A stretch of 64,000 nucleotides of DNA. Source: Streptomyces sp. SCL15-4. GTDB taxonomy: Bacteria; Actinomycetota; Actinomycetes; Streptomycetales; Streptomycetaceae. A model generated the notes under the pieces. It saw only the letters and a program-made list of their open reading frames with translations. It was not told where the DNA came from and ran no database searches. Location of the stretch: NCBI RefSeq assembly GCF_033366695.1, contig NZ_JAOBTQ010000001.1:3100001-3164000 (forward strand). The letters are read 5' to 3'. The position numbers were made by a program, and so were the translations under genes. This document shows positions 60,449 to 64,000 of the stretch, one piece after another. Numbering within the stretch: the stretch's first letter is position 1; each line of letters starts with the position of its first letter.

Positions 60449-61207
60449 CTAGCGGCCCGCCTCCTTCGACACCAGGGCCACCGCCTCCTCGACGTCGTCC
60501 GTGACGTGGAACAGCAGGAGGTCCTTCTCCGCGGCCTTGCCCTGGGCCACCAGGGTGTTCTTCAGCCAGGAGACCAGGCCGCCCCAGTACTCGCTGCCGA
60601 AGAGGACGATCGGGAAGCGGGTGACCTTCTGGGTCTGGACCAGGGTGAGGGCCTCGAAGAGTTCGTCGAGGGTGCCGAGGCCGCCGGGCAGGACCACGAA
60701 GCCCTGCGCGTACTTCACGAACATCATCTTGCGGACGAAGAAGTAGCGGAAGTTCAGCCCGATGTCGACGTAGGGGTTGAGGCCCTGCTCGAAGGGCAGC
60801 TCGATGCCGAGGCCTACCGAGACGCCGCCCGCCTCGCACGCGCCCTTGTTGGCCGCCTCCATCGCGCCCGGGCCGCCGCCGGTGATGACCGCGAAGCCGG
60901 CCTCCACCAGCCCCCGGCCGAGCCGCACCCCGGCGTCGTACTCCGGCGAGTCCGCCGGCGTCCGCGCCGAGCCGAAGACACTGATGGCGGGCGGAAGTTC
61001 GGCCAGCGTGCCGAAGCCCTCGATGAACTCCGACTGGATGCGCAGGACCCGCCAGGGGTCGGTGTGCACCCAGTCGCTGGGGGCGCGCTCGTCCAGCAGC
61101 CGCTGGTCGGTCGTGCTGGCGGTGACCTGGTCCCGCCGCCGGAGGACCGGTCCGAGCCGCTGCTCGTCCGGCGGCTGCTTCTTCCCCTCGGGGTTGCCGG
61201 TAGCCAT
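60449..61207 (-). CDS. TIGR00730 (LOG) family Rossmann-fold protein
   Basis: 252 residues. VITGGGPGAMEAANKGAC and the family motif PGGLGTLDELFEAL (PGGxGTxxE) are clear, as are SVFGSARTPADS and the region ALTLVQTQKVTRFPIVLFG. LOG proteins are nucleotide 5'-monophosphate phosphoribohydrolases that release free cytokinin-type bases. An N-terminal extension of about 60 residues (rich in Gln and Arg) precedes the domain. It is probably the same operon as dapE, 115 bp upstream. Confidence 0.9.
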   Translation of the reverse strand: MATGNPEGKKQPPDEQRLGPVLRRRDQVTASTTDQRLLDERAPSDWVHTDPWRVLRIQSEFIEGFGTLAELPPAISVFGSARTPADSPEYDAGVRLGRGLVEAGFAVITGGGPGAMEAANKGACEAGGVSVGLGIELPFEQGLNPYVDIGLNFRYFFVRKMMFVKYAQGFVVLPGGLGTLDELFEALTLVQTQKVTRFPIVLFGSEYWGGLVSWLKNTLVAQGKAAEKDLLLFHVTDDVEEAVALVSKEAGR

Positions 61208-61322
61208 GTGCGCTCCCTCCGCTTGCCGGTAGTTCGTCCTCAGCCTAGATCCAGACGGGTTACGGAGGGGGGACCCCGGCGTGTCCGGCAGGCGCCGGCG
61301 GGCCCCGGCACCGGCGGCGGCC

Positions 61323-62402
61323 CTACGCGGTGAGCCAGTTCCGCAGCCGCTCCTCGCCCGCGAGGATCTTCGCGGTCTCCACCCGCTCGTCCCGCTTGTG
61401 CGCCAGGAGCGGGTTGCCGGGGCCGTAGTTGACCGCGGGGACGCCGAGCGCGGAGAACCGGGACACGTCCGTCCAGCCGAACTTGGGCCGCGGGACGCCG
61501 CCCACCGCCTCGATGAAGGCCGCGGCGGCCGGGTGGGACAGGCCCGGGAGCGCGCCTGCGCTGTGGTCGTCGACGACGAACTCCGCCACGCCGCAGTCCG
61601 CGAACACCTCGTGGACGTGCGCGATCGCCTCCTCCTCGGTGCGGTCGGGGGCGTAGCGGAAGTTGACGGTCACCACGCACTCGTCCGGGATCACGTTCCC
61701 GGCCACTCCGCCGCCGATGCGCACCGCGTTCAGGCCCTCGCGGTACTCCAGGCCGTCGATGACCGGCCGACGCGGCTCGTAGGACGCCAGGCGGGCCAGG
61801 ATCGGGGCCGCCGCGTGGACGGCGTTGGAGCCCATCCAGCCGCGCGCCGAGTGCGCCCGCTCGCCCGTGGTCCTCAGCAGCATCCGCAGCGTGCCCTGGC
61901 AGCCGCCCTCCACCTCGCCGTCGGTGGGCTCCAACAGGACCGCGAAGTCGCCCTCCAGCCACTCCGGGTGGGCCTCGGCGACATGCCTGAGGCCGTTGCG
62001 CTCGGCCTCGACCTCCTCGTTGTCGTAGAACACGAAGGTCAGGTCGCGGTTGGGGGCGGGGACGGTGGCCGCGATGCGCAGCTGCACCGCCACGCCCGAC
62101 TTCATGTCGCAGGTGCCGCAGCCCCACAGGACGCCGTCGCCGTCGAGCCGGGAGGGCACGTTGTCCGCGATGGGGACGGTGTCGATGTGGCCGGCCAGGA
62201 CGACGCGCTCGGCGCGGCCCAGGTCCGTGCGGGCGATCACGTTGTTGCCGTACCGGTCCACGGTCAGGTGCGGCAGGGCCCGCAGGGCGGTCTCGATCGC
62301 GTCGGCGAGCGGCTTCTCGGTGCCGCTGACGGACGGGAAGTCCACGAGCCGCGCGGTGAGCGTGGCGGCGTCCAGCGTGAGGTCAAGGGAGGTGTCGGGC
62401 AT
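61323..62402 (-). CDS. dapE: Succinyl-diaminopimelate desuccinylase DapE
   Basis: 359 residues of the M20 metallopeptidase family. VVLAGHIDTVPIADNVPSRL is the metal-binding and active-site His motif, GCGTCDMKSGVAVQLR follows, the catalytic Glu pair is in YDNEEVEAERNG, and GERAHSARGWMGSNAVH lies in the dimer domain. It removes succinate from N-succinyl-LL-diaminopimelate in the lysine and peptidoglycan pathway. The ATG of MPDTSLDLTLDAATLTA is chosen; a GTG-type longer start is unnecessary. Divergent from the next plus-strand gene. Confidence 0.92.
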   Translation of the reverse strand: MPDTSLDLTLDAATLTARLVDFPSVSGTEKPLADAIETALRALPHLTVDRYGNNVIARTDLGRAERVVLAGHIDTVPIADNVPSRLDGDGVLWGCGTCDMKSGVAVQLRIAATVPAPNRDLTFVFYDNEEVEAERNGLRHVAEAHPEWLEGDFAVLLEPTDGEVEGGCQGTLRMLLRTTGERAHSARGWMGSNAVHAAAPILARLASYEPRRPVIDGLEYREGLNAVRIGGGVAGNVIPDECVVTVNFRYAPDRTEEEAIAHVHEVFADCGVAEFVVDDHSAGALPGLSHPAAAAFIEAVGGVPRPKFGWTDVSRFSALGVPAVNYGPGNPLLAHKRDERVETAKILAGEERLRNWLTA

Positions 62403-62485
62403 GGCCCCGACCCTAGCGCGCCACCTGCCGGAACACCGGCGGGCCGAGCGCGCGGACCCCACACGGAACACCGGCCGGGCTCCAG

Positions 62486-62491
62486 TACCTT
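62486..62491 (+). promoter_or_regulatory. -10 element of a possible leaderless transcript
   Basis: TACCTT ends 6 bases before GTG 62498, and no ribosome site is present. It lies in the divergent spacer with dapE. Confidence 0.4.
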
Positions 62492-62497
62492 GTACGC

Positions 62498-63490
62498 GTG
62501 CCAGAGCCGTCCCCCACCTCTTCGAAGCGCCGCGGTCGCCTGTTCCGTTTCACCGCGGCCCTGTTGGTCCTGTGCGGTGTCGCCGCGTACCTCGTGGTGC
62601 AGTACATCACCGGAGGCGGCGGTGCGCGCGGCTGCGCAGTGGCCTCCGCCGACGGTGACGGGGCGTCCTACGAGTTCACGCCCGAGCAGGCGGAGAACGC
62701 GGCCACGATCGCGGCCGTGGGCACCGGGCGCGGGATGCCGGAGCGGGCCGTGACCATCGCGCTGGCGACCGCCCTCCAGGAGTCCGGGCTGCGCAACATC
62801 CGGCACGGCGACCGGGATTCACTCGGTCTGTTCCAGCAGCGGCCCTCCCAGGGGTGGGGCAGCGAGCGGCAGATCATGGACCCGGCGTACGCGGCCGGCA
62901 TCTTCTACGCGCACCTCGCCGAGGTGCCGCACTACACGGATCTGCCGCTGACGGTGGCCGCGCAGCGGGTGCAGCGCAGCGGCTACCCGGAGGCGTACGC
63001 CAAGCACGAGCCGGACGCCACGCTGCTGGCGGCGGCCCTGACCGGGCGCGCGCCGGCCACGCTGACCTGTGACGGACGCCCGCAGCACACCGCGCCGCAG
63101 ACCGGTCCGGACGCGGTACGGGCCGCGCTGGTACGGGACTTCGGGCGGGACGCGCTGCAGGAGACCGGCGCGGTGGTGGGCGGCACGCCCGTGCCGTCGC
63201 CGTCCCCGTCGCCGAGCGTGCGCGCGACCGCGCGCGGGCGGACGGTGACGGTTCCGGTGCCCGAGGGCGCGAGGACGGACGCCACCGGGCGGGACGAGCG
63301 GGCGCGGGGCTGGCAGCTGGCGCACTGGGCGGTGGCCCACTCCTCGGCGCTGCGCATCGAGCGGGTGGTGTACGCGGGGCGGGAGTGGACCGTGGGCAGC
63401 GAGTCCGACGAGTGGCGGCCCGTCGCCGCCCAGGGAGCCGCCGGGGCGGAGCGGTCCGTCGGCGCGGTCCGGATCGTGGCCGCACAGTAG
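62498..63490 (+). CDS. Membrane-anchored secreted protein, lytic-transglycosylase-like
   Basis: 330 residues. A short cytoplasmic Arg/Lys stretch and one membrane helix (FRFTAALLVLCGVAAYLVVQ) anchor it, followed by an extracellular domain. ALATALQESGLRNIRHGDRD, then SLGLFQQRPSQGWGS and YAAGIFYAHLAEVPHYTDLP, resemble the lysozyme-like domain of cell-wall hydrolases (Glu in LQESGL as catalytic acid). A Pro/Ser linker (PVPSPSPSPSVRATARG) and a C-terminal domain of about 100 residues follow. The start is GTG 62498. It may trim peptidoglycan; activity unproven. Confidence 0.78.
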   Translation: MPEPSPTSSKRRGRLFRFTAALLVLCGVAAYLVVQYITGGGGARGCAVASADGDGASYEFTPEQAENAATIAAVGTGRGMPERAVTIALATALQESGLRNIRHGDRDSLGLFQQRPSQGWGSERQIMDPAYAAGIFYAHLAEVPHYTDLPLTVAAQRVQRSGYPEAYAKHEPDATLLAAALTGRAPATLTCDGRPQHTAPQTGPDAVRAALVRDFGRDALQETGAVVGGTPVPSPSPSPSVRATARGRTVTVPVPEGARTDATGRDERARGWQLAHWAVAHSSALRIERVVYAGREWTVGSESDEWRPVAAQGAAGAERSVGAVRIVAAQ

Positions 63491-63498
63491 TACGGCCG

Positions 63499-63532
63499 GT
63501 CACTCCCCCGGGTTGTGCTCCGGCGGAGTGAC
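63499..63532 (+). terminator. terminator hairpin after the hydrolase-like gene
   Basis: GTCACTCC and GGAGTGAC pair across 18 bases that include a CCGG/CCGG element. It lies 8 bp after the stop. Confidence 0.6.
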
Positions 63533-63778
63533 GGGCGTGCGGGCCGGGTGGCCCTCCGCCGGCGGGAACCCTTGGAAATCAAGGGCCGGAAGGTTTCCGC
63601 GCGGTGTGGGCACGGACATCCTTTGCCCGTTTTTATCCACACCTGATAATGCGATGCGTTATCCATTCTTTACCCGGGGCGTCCGCAACCTTCGCGGGCT
63701 TCGAGCGGTAGTCACGGCGTCCGAGCCGGAGACGGGCTCGGACGACTGACACCGTTCTCTCCCGTCGAATGGAGCATC
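63533..63778 (+). promoter_or_regulatory. AT-rich promoter region before the last gene
   Basis: About 245 bp. A+T is concentrated at 63628-63675, with GATAATGC/GCGTTATC as an imperfect inverted repeat (63645-63663). TTATCCACA at 63633 resembles a DnaA box but stands alone. It probably holds the promoter of the secreted-protein gene at 63779. Confidence 0.45.
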
Positions 63779-64000
63779 ATGTCCCTCCCTCTGACCCGCC
63801 GGATCGCCCGTGCCGCGCTGCTTGTCGCAGCGGGAGCGGCCGCCGGGGTCGGTGCGGCCGGCTCCGCCGGTGCGGCCGCGAACCTGCCCGACGTCGGCCC
63901 CAACCTGAGCGGGCTGACCGCGCTGGACGGGGCGCACGCCGGCGACACCGTCGACAGCGCCGCGCGGCAGGTCACCTCCGTCGCGGGCCACGCGGGCGGC
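63779..64000 (+). CDS. Small secreted protein, 3' end cut by window edge
   Basis: 74 codons to the right edge without a stop. A Sec signal peptide (MSLPLTRRIARAALLVAAGA) ends near AGSAGAAA, then NLPDVGPNLSGLTALDGAHA and TVDSAARQVTSVAGHAGG, a low-complexity helical part. I recall homologues in Streptomyces mis-annotated as ATP-binding proteins; no such motif is seen. GGAGCATC lies before the ATG. Confidence 0.7.
   Translation, partial: MSLPLTRRIARAALLVAAGAAAGVGAAGSAGAAANLPDVGPNLSGLTALDGAHAGDTVDSAARQVTSVAGHAGG

Noticed and set aside
1..64000. Genomic island or prophage
   Set aside because: No integrase, transposase, tRNA, attachment repeat or composition break. The gene set is core actinobacterial throughout.

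Overview
The window is chromosomal DNA of a high-GC actinomycete, almost certainly a Streptomyces. Codons end overwhelmingly in G or C, GTG starts are common, several starts look leaderless, and gene content and order match the region I remember around SCO5138-SCO5184 of S. coelicolor. From memory of the M. tuberculosis H37Rv map, two blocks that are far apart there are adjacent here. One is the Rv3199c-Rv3211 block: nudC, adnBA, atl, moeZ, DUF3152, TetR, DUF3107, ferritin-like, DEAD-box helicase. The other is the Rv1202-Rv1239 block: dapE, LOG, folP2, tag, DUF3117, O-methyltransferase, sigE, anti-sigma, htrA, tatB, mrp, corA. I see no phage, transposon, CRISPR array, tRNA or rRNA.

Layout. 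1-10.4 kb, minus strand: NAD pyrophosphatase (cut by the left edge), an M20 peptidase, the two-subunit AdnAB helicase-nuclease that resects DNA double-strand breaks, and an alkyltransferase-like DNA lesion sensor. 10.6-17.5 kb, plus strand: a large membrane protein joining a degenerate kinase-like domain to a flippase-like domain, two tandem lipoprotein hydrolases and a small secreted protein. 17.6-23.3 kb, minus: MoeZ and a PelF-like glycosyltransferase, membrane protein and epimerase cluster. 23.6-29.3 kb, minus: a complete peptide-type ABC importer, headed by a short Cys-containing leader ORF and an intrinsic terminator that look like a transcription attenuator. 29.3-38 kb: DUF3152 protease-like protein (apparently frame-split), hydrolase, TetR, DUF3107, ferritin-like protein, and a DEAD-box helicase whose basic repeat tail is put out of frame by an 11-C run. 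38-47.8 kb: hydrolase, NYN protein, a 50-residue unknown, MarC, PHP phosphoesterase, MFS exporter and CorA with a long leader. 48-52.4 kb: a soluble MgtE-like protein with DUF1003, Mrp and TatB. 52.5-57 kb: HtrA, anti-sigma factor, ECF sigma factor and O-methyltransferase, an envelope-stress module. 57-64 kb: DUF3117, enoyl-CoA hydratase, DNA glycosylase I, a DivIVA-like small protein, FolP2, LOG, DapE and secreted proteins at the right edge.

The themes are genome repair (AdnAB, Atl, Tag), envelope stress and export (sigma/anti-sigma/HtrA/TatB), sulfur handling (MoeZ and a possibly Cys-sensing importer), and Mg2+ transport (CorA, MgtE-like). The most notable sequence-level signals are the leader-peptide attenuator at 29.1-29.3 kb, the poly-C frame break in the RNA helicase gene, the frame split in the DUF3152 gene, and genes whose best start codons are ATT and CTG.
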